A DNA stretch of 64,000 nucleotides, taken from Mesorhizobium sp. LMG 17147. Lineage in GTDB: Bacteria; Pseudomonadota; Alphaproteobacteria; Rhizobiales; Rhizobiaceae. Below the pieces are notes generated by a model. That model did no database searches, was not told where the DNA came from, and worked only from the letters and a program-made list of their open reading frames with translations. The stretch covers positions 1 through 64,000 of the forward strand of contig NZ_JANCTC010000019.1 of assembly GCF_024297145.1 (NCBI RefSeq). The letters are read 5' to 3'. This document shows positions 9,609 through 18,885 of this stretch, one piece after another (positions within the stretch are counted from its first letter, which is position 1; every line of letters starts with the position of its first letter). The position numbers and the translations under genes are program-made.

Positions 9609-9627
9609 TATACTCACTCTGAGAATA
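9609..9627. promoter_or_regulatory. Probable NadQ operator, distal copy
   Basis: Palindrome TATACTCA-CTC-TGAGAATA, again seven of eight arm positions paired around three bases. Its centre is 28 bases from the centre of the other copy. The shared form is TATWCTCA-N3-TGAGWATA. It begins 42 bases upstream of the nadA ATG and ends seven bases before the nadQ stop codon, so both operators serve nadA rather than nadQ. Confidence 0.75.
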
Positions 9628-9634
9628 AATAGAG

Positions 9635-10606
9635 TCAAGCCCGCGACAGCGGCAATTTCGTCCCGGCGACCGCCCGCTCGTCGAGGACAGCGTGACGAAA
9701 GCGGAAGAGCTTGGCGGGCCGTCCGACGGTCTCGGCTGTTGTCTCCCCCACCTCCTCGACAAGATTCTGCTGCTCGATGAGCCGCCGGAAATTCGGCTTG
9801 TGGATCAGTCTGCCGGCGAGGGCTTCGACAGTGCGCTGCAATTGCAGCAAAGTGAATGCTGGCGGCATCAACTCGAACACCACGGGGCGGTATTTGATCT
9901 TGGTGCGAAGCCTGGCGATCCCGGTTGCCAGAATGCGGCGGTGATCGGCAATCATCGACCGACCGGGAAGGGGCGGTGGACTGCCGGTGTCCCGGCCACG
10001 TGTGGCCTCCGCCACCAGAGCGGCTTCATAGAGCAACTCGTATCGCTGTAGGACGAACTCTTCGTTCCAGTCGCGGTCGTCCAGGCCGAAGGCAGAGGCC
10101 ACGCGCTGCCGGCGATCACGGCGCATGTTCAAATCTTCGGCTCCGTCGGCCCAGGCCAAAAGCCTGGGCATGAGGATATCGGCCAGGATGGGCGGCACGC
10201 CCGTACGGTGATCTTCCCATGGAAAATAGTCGTACCAGCCTCGCCAGCCATGCACTGCGGAGCTTTCGGCCTGCTCTTCGCGCGTCAGGCCGAGATAGCT
10301 GATCGAGATCACCCGCTGTACATGCTCGTCACCAATCCGGTCGCGATCGGCGAAAGTGTAGAGCTGCTCGATATAGCCCAGCGGCTGACTGGTCTGCCGC
10401 TCTACCCAAGCTCGTAGTCCCGACTGCAGGGAGCGATGGCCGAGTTCAAAAGGGCCTGACGGCAAAGCGCCGGCTTGTCCTATGGTCAGCACGCGTGGCT
10501 CGCCATTCGTCACAGCAATTACAACGGCGATCAGGTCCGCGCAGACGGCCTGATTGCGGTCACTTCTTCCGGTCTGCTTCTTCGCCAGTGTTGTCTTGTC
10601 TTGCAT
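9635..10606 (-). CDS. nadQ: NadQ, Nudix-related repressor of NAD biosynthesis
   Basis: 323 residues. Residues about 20-170 form a Nudix-like domain (DLIAVVIAVTNGEPRVLTIG, LPSGPFELGHRSLQ, WVERQTSQPLGYIEQLYTF, VISISYLGL), as in NrtR regulators. Residues about 230-310 form the winged helix (FELMPPAFTLLQLQRTVEAL, LIHKPNFRRLIEQQNLVEE, GRPAKLFRFRH). NrtR/NadQ proteins sense nicotinamide nucleotides through the Nudix domain and repress NAD synthesis. The gene lies directly upstream of nadABC on the same strand with two palindromes between them, the expected arrangement for NadQ. The ATG at 10606 has only a weak ribosome site, so the exact start is less sure. Confidence 0.9.
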   Translation of the reverse strand: MQDKTTLAKKQTGRSDRNQAVCADLIAVVIAVTNGEPRVLTIGQAGALPSGPFELGHRSLQSGLRAWVERQTSQPLGYIEQLYTFADRDRIGDEHVQRVISISYLGLTREEQAESSAVHGWRGWYDYFPWEDHRTGVPPILADILMPRLLAWADGAEDLNMRRDRRQRVASAFGLDDRDWNEEFVLQRYELLYEAALVAEATRGRDTGSPPPLPGRSMIADHRRILATGIARLRTKIKYRPVVFELMPPAFTLLQLQRTVEALAGRLIHKPNFRRLIEQQNLVEEVGETTAETVGRPAKLFRFRHAVLDERAVAGTKLPLSRA

Positions 10607-10794
10607 AGGTGTTTGAAAGAATTCCGATTATCAAGTCGCCGGAGGGGACCAACGTGAGCGAAGGGTGGACCGCCGCCTGCTGCCCGTCAACGTTCCGCGC
10701 GAAATGGCGCGTGCAGTCAGGCCTTTGCCCTTCGCATCTGCACAAATTTATGCCAAATGCGGCCGCTGGGTGGCTAACGTGAGGGAAGGACGCC

Positions 10795-11640
10795 ATGAGC
10801 GCGACGCACCATGTGAGGGCGGTGACGCCACCGGAAGTAGAGGCGCGCAAGGGAGGCATCCCGCTGGTCTGCCTCACCGCCTATACGACACCGGTTGCCA
10901 GGCTTGTCGACCCGCACTGCGACATCGTGTTGGTCGGCGACAGCGTCGGCATGGTGCTGCATGGACTGCCTTCAACGCTTGCCGTCACGCTCGACATGAT
11001 GATCTTGCATGGAAAGGCCGTTCGCCGCGGCCTTGAGCGCGCGCTGATGATCGTCGACATGCCGTTCGGGTCCTACGAGGAAAGCCCCCAACAGGCGTTT
11101 CGCAATGCCGCTCGACTGATGGCCGAAACGGGCTGCGCCGCCGTCAAATTGGAAGGTGGTGAGAGCATGGCTGCGACAATCCAGTTTCTGACTGCCCGTG
11201 GTATTCCGGTCATGGCGCATATCGGGCTGACACCGCAGGCGGTCAACACATTTGGCGGCTACAAGGTGCAGGGCAGGGGCGATGATAGCGAGAGGATCGC
11301 TCGCGACGCAAATGCAGTCGCCGATGCCGGCGCCTTTTCGGTCGTGTTCGAAAAAGTGCCGGAGCAGCTGGCGCGCCGGATCACCGATGACATTGCAATT
11401 CCCACTATCGGCATAGGTGCTTCGGCCGCCTGTGACGGGCAGGTCCTGGTGGTCGACGACATGCTGGGCATGTTCACCGACTTTCGACCGAAATTTGTCA
11501 AGCGCTACGCCGAACTCGGTCAGGATGCCAGTGCCGCCATTGCCGGATATGCAAGAGACGTGCGCGAGCGTCGCTTTCCAGCCGCCGAACATGTTTTCGG
11601 CGATAACCCAAAAGCCGTTGATAGCGAGGACGCGGCATGA
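10795..11640 (+). CDS. panB: 3-methyl-2-oxobutanoate hydroxymethyltransferase
   Basis: 281 residues. It adds a hydroxymethyl group from methylene-tetrahydrofolate to 2-ketoisovalerate, giving ketopantoate. Conserved elements are [13 protein letters not shown], the Mg/substrate loop [40 protein letters not shown] and the C-terminal [24 protein letters not shown] precedes the ATG at 10795. The 188-base gap to the divergent nadQ gene must hold promoters for both. panB overlaps panC by four bases (ATGA), so the two are co-translated. Confidence 0.96.
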   Translation: MSATHHVRAVTPPEVEARKGGIPLVCLTAYTTPVARLVDPHCDIVLVGDSVGMVLHGLPSTLAVTLDMMILHGKAVRRGLERALMIVDMPFGSYEESPQQAFRNAARLMAETGCAAVKLEGGESMAATIQFLTARGIPVMAHIGLTPQAVNTFGGYKVQGRGDDSERIARDANAVADAGAFSVVFEKVPEQLARRITDDIAIPTIGIGASAACDGQVLVVDDMLGMFTDFRPKFVKRYAELGQDASAAIAGYARDVRERRFPAAEHVFGDNPKAVDSEDAA

Positions 11641-12539
11641 GCGTCGCCATCGTTCGGACTGTCGCGGACCTTCGGGCAATTGTTGGGGGCTGGCGTCGCG
11701 AAGGAATGAAGGTGGCCGTCGTCCCGACAATGGGTGCTCTCCATGAGGGACATCTCAGCCTTGTGCGAGCAGCGCTTGCCCAAGCTGACCGGGTAATAGT
11801 GACCCTGTTCGTCAATCCGAAACAGTTCAACAATGCAGCTGACCTCGCCGCCTATCCCCGCACTGAGAATGAGGATGCGGTCAAACTTGCTCCGATAGGG
11901 GCGCATCTCCTCTATGCTCCCAACGCGGAGGAAATATACCCCGACGGCTTTGGCACCACGGTTTCGGTCAGTGGCGTTAGCGAAGGCCTGTGTGGTGCGT
12001 TCCGGCCAGGTCATTTCGACGGGGTGGCGACCGTTGTGGCAAAGCTGTTCCTGCAAACCGCTGCCGACCTCGCGTTCTTCGGCCAGAAGGATTTCCAGCA
12101 GTTGCATGTCGTGCGGTGCATGGCTCGGGATCTCGACATTCCAATAACTATCGTCGGTTGCCCGACGGTGCGCGAGGTTGACGGGCTGGCTCTCTCCTCG
12201 CGCAATGTCCGGCTCACGGCCGCCGAACGAGAGGCCGCGCCGAAACTTGCATCGGTGCTATTTGACGCGGCGGAGCAACTCGCGGGCGGGGCACCGGTTG
12301 ATCCAACGCTTGTCGTGGCGCGGGCGGCGATCCTCGCCGGCGGCTACGCGCAAGTCGAATATCTGGAACTGCGGGCGGAGGAGGGTTTGCGGCCGCTGCA
12401 CGACCTCGACCGGCCTGGGCGACTGCTTGTTGCGGCGTGGCTCGGCGAGACGCGGCTGATCGACAATGTCAGGGTCTTGCCCCGGCAGAACATCGTTGGC
12501 TTTTCGCGAAACCCTGGCATCGCCACTGCACTGAACTAG
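11637..12539 (+). CDS. panC: Pantothenate synthetase (pantoate-beta-alanine ligase)
   Basis: 300 residues. It joins pantoate to beta-alanine with ATP. The nucleotide-binding signature [17 protein letters not shown] (HxGH) is at residues about 30-46, FVNPKQF follows, and FGQKDFQQ and [11 protein letters not shown] complete the active site. The ATG overlaps the panB stop. The last 15-20 residues, after [10 protein letters not shown], look longer than usual for the family. The stop codon falls exactly at the edge of an IS481-type element on the opposite strand, so the tail may have been altered by that insertion, but the catalytic core is complete. Confidence 0.95.
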   Translation: MSVAIVRTVADLRAIVGGWRREGMKVAVVPTMGALHEGHLSLVRAALAQADRVIVTLFVNPKQFNNAADLAAYPRTENEDAVKLAPIGAHLLYAPNAEEIYPDGFGTTVSVSGVSEGLCGAFRPGHFDGVATVVAKLFLQTAADLAFFGQKDFQQLHVVRCMARDLDIPITIVGCPTVREVDGLALSSRNVRLTAAEREAAPKLASVLFDAAEQLAGGAPVDPTLVVARAAILAGGYAQVEYLELRAEEGLRPLHDLDRPGRLLVAAWLGETRLIDNVRVLPRQNIVGFSRNPGIATALN

Positions 12540-13483
12540 GTGTTCAGTCCCGGCATTTGATGGATTGGATCAATAGTGAATGGATCCGGGTCTGAAGTCC
12601 ATCGTTTGCAGATGAACTCGTACGCTGTGAGGCCCTTCAGCGTCTTTAGCCTGCGGCCGAAATTGTAGGCGTCGATGAAGTCCTGAAGGTGACGCTGCAG
12701 TTGTTCATGGCTGTCGTAGTGGAAGCGCTTGACGGTCGCGTCCTTGATGGTTCGGTTCATCCGTTCCACCTGTCCGTTTGTCCAGGGATGGTTGATCTTG
12801 GTGAGCCTGTGCTCGATGCCGTTTTCGTCGCAGACGCGATCGAAGATGTGGTGGAACGCGTATTTGTGACGGGCGTGGTTGGTGAACTGGATGCCGTTGT
12901 CGGTCAGCACCGTGTGGATAGGGTAGGGGACCGCCGCGATCAGATTGCGCAGGAACTGAGCTGACCATTTGCCTGCCTCCCGGTGGAGCTCGGCGTAGGC
13001 GAACTTGGATGTGCGCTCGATGGCTACGAACAGGCGCAGCTTGCCCTCGGCCGTTTGCACCTCGGCAATGTCGATGTGGAAGAAGCCGATCGGATAGGCT
13101 TTGAACTTCTTCTTGGGCGCCTTGTCGCCTTCGATCTCCGGGAGCCGGCTGATGCCGTGCCGCTGCAGGCAGCGATGCAATGAAGACCGCGACAGGTGAG
13201 GGATCGTCGGCTGAAGCGCATAGAGACAGTTATCGAGCGGCAACAATGTGTGCTTGCGGAAGGCGACGATAATTGCTTCCTCTTCCAGCGAGAGCACCGA
13301 CGAATGCGGTTCTTTCGGCCCGGTCGCGAGGTCGGCGACCGAGTTGCGCTTCTTCCACTTGGCAACGGTCTTCTGGTTGATCCCGTAGCGCTTTGCCAGA
13401 GCCCTCAGGCTCTCTTGACCATTTTGTATCGCTCGACGGATCGCCTCTGTCGTCGTGGCGCTCCCGTGTAGAACCTGGCCCAT
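12536..13483 (-). mobile_element. IS481-family transposase
   Basis: About 315 residues from the ATG at 13483, which begins MGQVLHGSATTTEAIRRAIQ. The N-terminus has helix-turn-helix segments (LRALAKRYGINQKTVAKWKK), and the rest is an rve integrase core with the DDE triad in FFHIDIAEVQ, VLTDNGIQFTNH and NHPWTNGQVERMNRTIKD. The gene looks intact. TTTGATGG occurs near both ends, at 12556-12563 and inverted at 13517-13524, possibly part of imperfect terminal repeats, but I cannot fix the element's borders or a target duplication. It ends at the panC stop codon. Confidence 0.88.
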
Positions 13484-13604
13484 AGCGCATCCCTCCATTC
13501 CTGCGAGAAGACTGCACCATCAAAGATCCCATGACCGGTGGTGGATAGCGACCTGCGCTCTGGCAGAGTGGGGTTGTTGACCAACAACTCTGTGGAGGCC
13601 AATC

Positions 13605-14765
13605 ATGCGTGTTGTAGCCGATCGATCTGCGGCGCCTGTCGCTATCCGCACCGATCTTGGCGCGATCTTCGTTTCTTTGGAACTCAGTAAATCGACCTGG
13701 TTGATCACTTCGCTGTCGCCGGGCAGTGGGGAGAAGATGTCGAAACATGCGGTACGCGGCGGCGATATCACAGGACTGCTGGCACGCTTTGCCCAGCTTC
13801 AGGATAAGGCACAGGCGCGCACCGGCCGGCACTTTGCGCTTGTGGTCATTCAGGAGGCGGGTCTCGACGGCTTCTGGATCCATCGAATCCTGGAGGCCGA
13901 GGGGATCGAAAGCCATGTCGTCGACGCCGCCTCGATTGCCACGTCGCGCCGGCGGCGTCGTGCCAAGACCGACAAGATCGATGGTGAGGCGTTGGTGCGT
14001 GCGCTGCTCGCCTACAAACGAGGCGAGCCGCGCGTGTGCGCGATGGTTAGGGTACCGAGCGTCAAGGAGGAGGACCATCGGCGCATCGGCCGTGAACGCA
14101 AGGTTCTGGTTGGTGAGCGGACCTGCCATGTCAACCGGATCAAGGGCCTGCTGTTTGCTCAGGGCATCACCGGCTACGAGCCGCTGCGACGTGACCGGCG
14201 ACATCGGCTTGAGGAATTGAGGACCGGCGACGGCCGCGCACTGCCAGAACATCTGAAGGGGCAAATCCGTCGCGAGCTCGACCGACTCGAACTGGTGATA
14301 GCCCAGATCAAAGAGGTGCAGGCCGAGCGCGACGCTCTGCTGGCAATCGAAGTCGCCGAAACTCCAGCAGCGACATTGCTCGATCTCAAAGGTATCGGCC
14401 CCGAGTGTGCCGCCATCCTCTACGCGGAAGGGCTGTTCCGGCACTTCGATAATCGCCGGCAGGTCGCCGCCTATGCCGGGCTCGCGCCGACGCCTTGGCA
14501 GAGCGGATCGGTCCAGCACGAGCAAGGCGTCTCGAAGGCCGGCAACCCCCGGCTGCGAACGACGATGATCGAGTTGGCCTGGCTGTGGCTGCGCAATCAA
14601 CCGAGTTCAGCACTTACCCGCTGGTTCCACGAACGCGTGATGCGCAATCAGGGGCGCCTCAAAAAGACAACCATCGTCGCCCTTGCAAGGAAGCTGCTCG
14701 TGGCGCTGTGGAAATACGTGACCGCGGGCGTCGTCATCGAAGGTGCCGTCATGAAGGCTGTCTGA
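13605..14765 (+). mobile_element. IS110-family transposase
   Basis: 386 residues. The N-terminal half is a DEDD transposase (IFVSLELSKSTW, VIQEAGLDGFW, AKTDKIDGEALVRALLAY) and the C-terminal half is the Transposase_20 domain (LLDLKGIGPECAAILYAEGL and VAAYAGLAPTPWQSG). In the first motif glutamate stands where most members have aspartate. The frame is complete. IS110 elements lack terminal inverted repeats and carry long non-coding ends, which may explain the empty DNA on both sides. It lies about 120 bases from the start of the IS481 gene, so two elements have landed at the same spot beside panC. Confidence 0.9.
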
Positions 14766-15118
14766 CGAGATCACACCGATACACTCATCCCTCGAGGCCT
14801 GATCAGCCTCGGCGGATCCAGGAGGCGAACCGAGATCCCAGCTGGCTGGAATGCCGTATCAAAGACGGGTCTCGCCTTCTGGGCCCCTGCCGCCGCAAGC
14901 GGGATATTGGTGCAGCCGTCTCAAGCGGCGACCGTATGTGAGTTTGACTAGGCTCGATTGACAGAGCCGTGTCACGCAATCGGGCCCAGCTCTGGATTCC
15001 GCCGCCAATTGGGAGCAACACGATGCCGCCCTAACACACCTCTTGACCTCAGCATCGTCATGTGAGCCCGGGATCAAACACTCGCGCATATCCGCGCAAA
15101 AATTGACCAAGGGTCATG
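14766..15118. other. Non-coding stretch after the IS110 transposase
   Basis: About 350 bases with no credible gene on either strand. The left part is probably the non-coding end of the IS110 element. The right part lies at the 3' end of the minus-strand catabolic operon that stops at 15119. I see no obvious terminator hairpin. Confidence 0.4.
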
Positions 15119-15856
15119 TCATATGACTGTTCGCCCGCCATTGACCGCGAATTTCTGGCCCGTGATGAAATCGGCTTTGGGCGAAGCAAGGAAGACAACC
15201 ATATCGGCAATGTCGCGCGGCTTGCCGAAGTATCCAAGCGGTGTCCTTGCCAGGTACCAGTCGCGTTTGTCTTGCGGCACATCGGCGTGGCGTTCAACTG
15301 GAATCCAGCCCGGTGCCACCAGATTGACCGTGATGCCCTCCGGCGCCAACTCCTTGGCCCAGGATCGTGTCATCGACAGCATGGCGCCCTTTGCCGAGGC
15401 GTAGTTGCCGAAATACGGATTGCCTAGCTCCGCGATCTCGGAGCCGATATTGACGACCCGCCCGGACTTGCGGGCACGCCAGTCAGGAAGCACGGCTTGC
15501 AGGAGTTCCAGTGGGGCTTTGACAAAGAATTCGAGCTGGTCGAGATAGCTTCGCCAGGTTTGCGCCATCAGCGGCATTTCCGGCTGCGGACCGGTGGCAT
15601 TGTTGACGATCAGATCGACGGAGCCAAGGTTTCGCGCGATGGTCTCGACACCGCTGGCAAGTTGGTCCTTTTCGACGACACTGAATTTGGCAGCGAAGGC
15701 GCGTCCACCCGCCTTAACGATTTCGCTGACCACGCGGCCGGCGCCATCGTTGTCATGGGCGTAGTTAACCGCCACCGCCCAACCGTCCGCTGCCAGCCCC
15801 CTTGCGATCTCGGCGCCAAGTCCGCGCGAAGCTCCGGTTACCAACGCTGTTTTCAT
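15119..15856 (-). CDS. SDR-family oxidoreductase
   Basis: About 245 residues. TGASRGLGAEIARGL is the NAD(P) glycine motif, VNNATG the central beta-strand motif, and NYASAKGAMLSM provides the catalytic tyrosine and lysine. The C-terminus (FITGQKFAVNGG) is typical of classical SDRs that oxidise or reduce sugars and hydroxyacids. The ATG at 15856 overlaps the stop of the upstream aldolase gene as ATGA. It is the last gene of the operon Gfo-hydroxyacid dehydrogenase-aldolase-SDR that begins at the operator at 18832. The substrate is unknown. Confidence 0.88.
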   Translation of the reverse strand: MKTALVTGASRGLGAEIARGLAADGWAVAVNYAHDNDGAGRVVSEIVKAGGRAFAAKFSVVEKDQLASGVETIARNLGSVDLIVNNATGPQPEMPLMAQTWRSYLDQLEFFVKAPLELLQAVLPDWRARKSGRVVNIGSEIAELGNPYFGNYASAKGAMLSMTRSWAKELAPEGITVNLVAPGWIPVERHADVPQDKRDWYLARTPLGYFGKPRDIADMVVFLASPKADFITGQKFAVNGGRTVI

Positions 15857-16653
15857 GATGCACCCCTGTCTGCGTTTGACCACCCCTGCGCGGCGGCCTC
15901 AAAAGATGTGCGCAAGGCCTGGGCGCCCTGCATGAGAAATGTCTGATCGCTCGACAGCAGGAAGAAGCTGGCGCCCCGCTCAATCCAGACTGGGACGTCC
16001 GCGAGATTGGAGACGAACATGCCGACCCGCCGACCTGCTTCGCGCGCGCGACGGCAGATCTCCGTCACAGCTTCGATGACGGCTGGGTCATCCGGGCTCT
16101 GGGCGCCCATCGAGATGGTGAGGTCGATGCGGCCGACAAAAACGCAGTCGAGGCGATCGATGCGGACGATGTCGGCCAGATCGTTCAATGCTTCCCGATC
16201 CTCGAGCTGTGCGATGATCGCTGTGTCGTCAATGGCTCGCTGCCGATATGCCGCCATCGGGCTGCGCGTGAAGCCGGCAGCGCGGGTCGAGCCGGCATAG
16301 CCGCGTCCGCCCGGTCCGAACAGGCAATGGCGAACGAGCGCTTCAGCATCGGAGCCTGAACGGATGTGGGGAGCGACCACGCCGGTCGCCCCGAGATCCA
16401 GCGCATTGAGAATGTTTTCGGGTGAGGCCGAAGCCGGACGGACCAGAACCGGCATGTCCTGAGCGCTCGACGCGAAGATGGCGCCATCGAGGTCCTTGCG
16501 GTCAAAAGGAGCGTGCTCGGCGTCGAGGCACAGCACATCGAGCGCGGCGCCTGCCAGAACCTCGGCTACGATACGGCTCGGCGTCTTGATCCAGGTGCCG
16601 ACGAGCGGCTGTCCCGACAGCAATCTGCCACGGAATCCGAGTGCCGTGCTCAT
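15853..16653 (-). CDS. HpcH/HpaI-family aldolase
   Basis: 266 residues. The class II pyruvate-type aldolase family is shown by ALDVLCLDAEHAPFDRKDL, GATGVVAPHIRSGSDAEALV, GYAGSTRAAGF, the acidic/arginine motif QLEDREAL and VGRIDLTISMG. These metal-dependent enzymes cleave 2-keto-4-hydroxy or 2-keto-3-deoxy acids to pyruvate (or tartronate semialdehyde) and an aldehyde. In this region it could supply the carbon-carbon cleavage that IolJ performs in standard inositol catabolism; that role is inference. It overlaps both neighbours by four bases. Confidence 0.9.
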   Translation of the reverse strand: MSTALGFRGRLLSGQPLVGTWIKTPSRIVAEVLAGAALDVLCLDAEHAPFDRKDLDGAIFASSAQDMPVLVRPASASPENILNALDLGATGVVAPHIRSGSDAEALVRHCLFGPGGRGYAGSTRAAGFTRSPMAAYRQRAIDDTAIIAQLEDREALNDLADIVRIDRLDCVFVGRIDLTISMGAQSPDDPAVIEAVTEICRRAREAGRRVGMFVSNLADVPVWIERGASFFLLSSDQTFLMQGAQALRTSFEAAAQGWSNADRGAS

Positions 16654-17621
16654 ACCGGTGCCCGCAACGTCTGCCGGTTGACCACCGTTTCCGGCATGCT
16701 TCCGGCCAGCACATCGAGGACGGATTGTGTCGCCGAGGCGGTCATCCTGGCGACGGATTCGCGGCTGATGCCGCCTATATGGGCTGCGCAGACGAGATTT
16801 GGCACACCGTCAAAAGCTTGGGGATCGGGAGGCTCGGTCTCGAACACGTCCAGCGCGGCACCGGCGATTTGGCCGGACTTCAGCGCCGCAAACAATGCCT
16901 GTTGGTCGACCACGGGACCGCGCGCCGTGTTGACGAGGAGCGCCGATGGTTTCATCATGGCGATCGCAGCAGCATCGATGAGGTGACGGGTCTCGTCGAG
17001 CAGGGGAACATGCAGGCTGATGATGTCACAACGGGCATAGAGTTCGGTCAGGCTCGTCAGTTTCGTCGCGCCCGGGAAATCATCGACCATCTGGTCGAAA
17101 TAGCAGATCTGGACGCCGAAGCCGGCAAGCCTGCGCGCGACGGCGCGGCCGATCGTACCGGCGCCGATGAGGCCGACGGTCTTGCCGGGCAGTTCAGAGG
17201 GCATATACGGGCCGACGCGTTCCCATATGCCGGCCTTTACTGATGCATCCTGCTGCGGAACCTTGCGGACCAAGGCAAGGATCAGTGCCAGTGTGTGGTC
17301 GGCCACCGTTTCAGCGTTCATCCCGGGGGTGATCGAAATGGCGACGCCATGCGCGTCGGCTGCCGCGCGGTCGATGGAATCGACGCCGACGCCGACGCGC
17401 GCGATGACCCTGAGCGAGGGCAGGGCGCCTAGAACCTCGGCAGTGAACGGATCGGTGCTTACAATTGCCCCTGTACAGCCGTCGGCGAGGCGGACCACCT
17501 CCTCTGCCGTGCGCGCACCGAGTTTTGGGGCGAGCACCAGTTCGTGACCTGCGTCGACCAGGCGGCGCCCGGTCAGTTCATCTTCCGGATCATAGCCCGG
17601 CCAGCTGACGAATATTTTCAT
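16650..17621 (-). CDS. D-2-hydroxyacid dehydrogenase (NAD-binding)
   Basis: 323 residues, the family's usual size. The Rossmann motif GLIGAGTIGRAVARRLAGFG is near residue 148, the catalytic arginine lies in LLVNTARGPVVDQQALF, glutamate in DVFETEPPDP and histidine in CAAHIGGISRES. It resembles SerA/GyaR-type reductases that interconvert 2-hydroxy and 2-keto acids such as glyoxylate, hydroxypyruvate or tartronate semialdehyde derivatives. Placed directly before an HpcH aldolase, it may reduce an aldolase product or make its 2-keto acid substrate. It is coupled by a four-base overlap to the aldolase gene. Confidence 0.9.
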   Translation of the reverse strand: MKIFVSWPGYDPEDELTGRRLVDAGHELVLAPKLGARTAEEVVRLADGCTGAIVSTDPFTAEVLGALPSLRVIARVGVGVDSIDRAAADAHGVAISITPGMNAETVADHTLALILALVRKVPQQDASVKAGIWERVGPYMPSELPGKTVGLIGAGTIGRAVARRLAGFGVQICYFDQMVDDFPGATKLTSLTELYARCDIISLHVPLLDETRHLIDAAAIAMMKPSALLVNTARGPVVDQQALFAALKSGQIAGAALDVFETEPPDPQAFDGVPNLVCAAHIGGISRESVARMTASATQSVLDVLAGSMPETVVNRQTLRAPV

Positions 17622-17637
17622 GACGCGCTCCCCGAGG

Positions 17638-18765
17638 TCAGAGCGACCGGTAACGGATGTCGATCTTTTGCCCGGCCTGTGCCGCCCTGACAGCGGCGTC
17701 GATTATCTCTGAGCAATAGTAGCCGTCCCTGAAGCTGGCTCCGATCGGCTCGACATCGTGAAGACCGGCGACCGCGCCGAGAATATGGACTGCCTCGTGG
17801 CTGAACGTGTCGACCCAGCCCAGCGGGTGGCCAGGCGGGAACCAGTTCGTGCGGTATGGATCATCCTCGCGCAATACAGGGATGGTGCGGAAGGCGTGAT
17901 CGCGCCCGGCAACCTTGAGCTCGTTCAGAGTCTGCAGGGAGAATGCGATGGAACCCTTCGAACCGTCGACCTCGATGCGGCTGGTCACCAGGTGGCCGCC
18001 AGCGACACGTGAAGCCTCGACGACACCGAGCGCGCCGTTGTCGAAGTCGAGAAGTGCGGCAAACTGGTCGTCGGTCTCGATTGCGGCGCCATCGGCGTCG
18101 GAAGGTACCTTGACGCGGGTCGTTGCATGCACGGTGCATGGATCGCTTGCGAGCAGAAAACGCGACAGATCGAGGTGGTGCGCCGCAAGGTCGCCGAGCG
18201 CGCCTGCGCCTGCGGCTTCCTTGTCATCGCGCCAGCTTTTGCGTCGGCCGTCCCCCAGCGAAGAGGAAACGAGGAACTGCGAGCGATAGTGGTAGACGTC
18301 GCCGATTTCGCCCGACTGGATGATTTGCCGCGCTAGCTGCAGGGCCGGAAAGAACCGATAGTTGAAGGCACACATGTGCTTGACGCCGGCTTGCGCCGCT
18401 GCTTGCCACATGTCGAAGGCGGTGTCCGCTGTTGGGCCGAGGGGCTTTTCGCAGTAGACATGCTTGCCGGCCTTGACCGCGGCGATCGTCGGCTCGACAT
18501 GCAGCGCGTTGGGACCTGAGTTATCGATAAGCTGGATGGCCGGATCGGCGATGAGCTCCTTCCAGTCGGTCACGCCGCGTTCCCAGCCGAGCCGGCGGCG
18601 GGCTTCCTCGAGCCTCTCGCCGTTCCTGCCGTAAAGCGCCACGAGCCGGGGGCGGGGAATGTCATCTGTGGCAATTGACGTGACATCGCGGTAGCCAAGC
18701 GAGTGAGCCTTGCCCATGAAGGCATAGCCGATCATCCCGACGCCAACCTCGTTCGATCCAGGCAT
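17638..18765 (-). CDS. Gfo/Idh/MocA-family dehydrogenase
   Basis: 375 residues. The N-terminal Rossmann fold starts VGVGMIGYAFMGKAHSLGYR, and the family motif CEKPLGPTAD supplies the catalytic lysine of the EKP loop near residue 100. AFNYRFFPALQLARQ and GDLAAHHLDLSRFLL belong to the C-terminal substrate domain. Members oxidise secondary hydroxyls of sugars, cyclitols and their derivatives with NAD(P). It is the first gene of the minus-strand operon and has a regulon palindrome about 65 bases upstream. One of four such paralogues in this region; their substrates probably differ. Confidence 0.92.
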   Translation of the reverse strand: MPGSNEVGVGMIGYAFMGKAHSLGYRDVTSIATDDIPRPRLVALYGRNGERLEEARRRLGWERGVTDWKELIADPAIQLIDNSGPNALHVEPTIAAVKAGKHVYCEKPLGPTADTAFDMWQAAAQAGVKHMCAFNYRFFPALQLARQIIQSGEIGDVYHYRSQFLVSSSLGDGRRKSWRDDKEAAGAGALGDLAAHHLDLSRFLLASDPCTVHATTRVKVPSDADGAAIETDDQFAALLDFDNGALGVVEASRVAGGHLVTSRIEVDGSKGSIAFSLQTLNELKVAGRDHAFRTIPVLREDDPYRTNWFPPGHPLGWVDTFSHEAVHILGAVAGLHDVEPIGASFRDGYYCSEIIDAAVRAAQAGQKIDIRYRSL

Positions 18766-18831
18766 ATCCGCACCTTTAACGCTTCGTTTCTGTGATCGCG
18801 CCAGGCGCCGATCATCTGAGATATCTACAAT

Positions 18832-18847
18832 ATGAATAGCTATGCAA
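18832..18847. promoter_or_regulatory. Predicted LacI-type operator, site 1
   Basis: ATGAATAGCTATGCAA, matching the regional palindrome TTGCATWGCWATGCAA at 14 of 16 positions. It lies between the 3' end of the LacI gene and the start of the Gfo-dehydrogenase-aldolase-SDR operon, 67 bases upstream of that operon's first codon. Confidence 0.75.
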
Positions 18848-18885
18848 TGTCAATCCGGAAATCGGCTGCAGCCGAGGAAGCTTGG

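Noticed and set aside
13230-14600. Long minus-strand frame opposite the IS110 transposase
   Set aside because: It is antisense to a well-supported transposase and has no family features.
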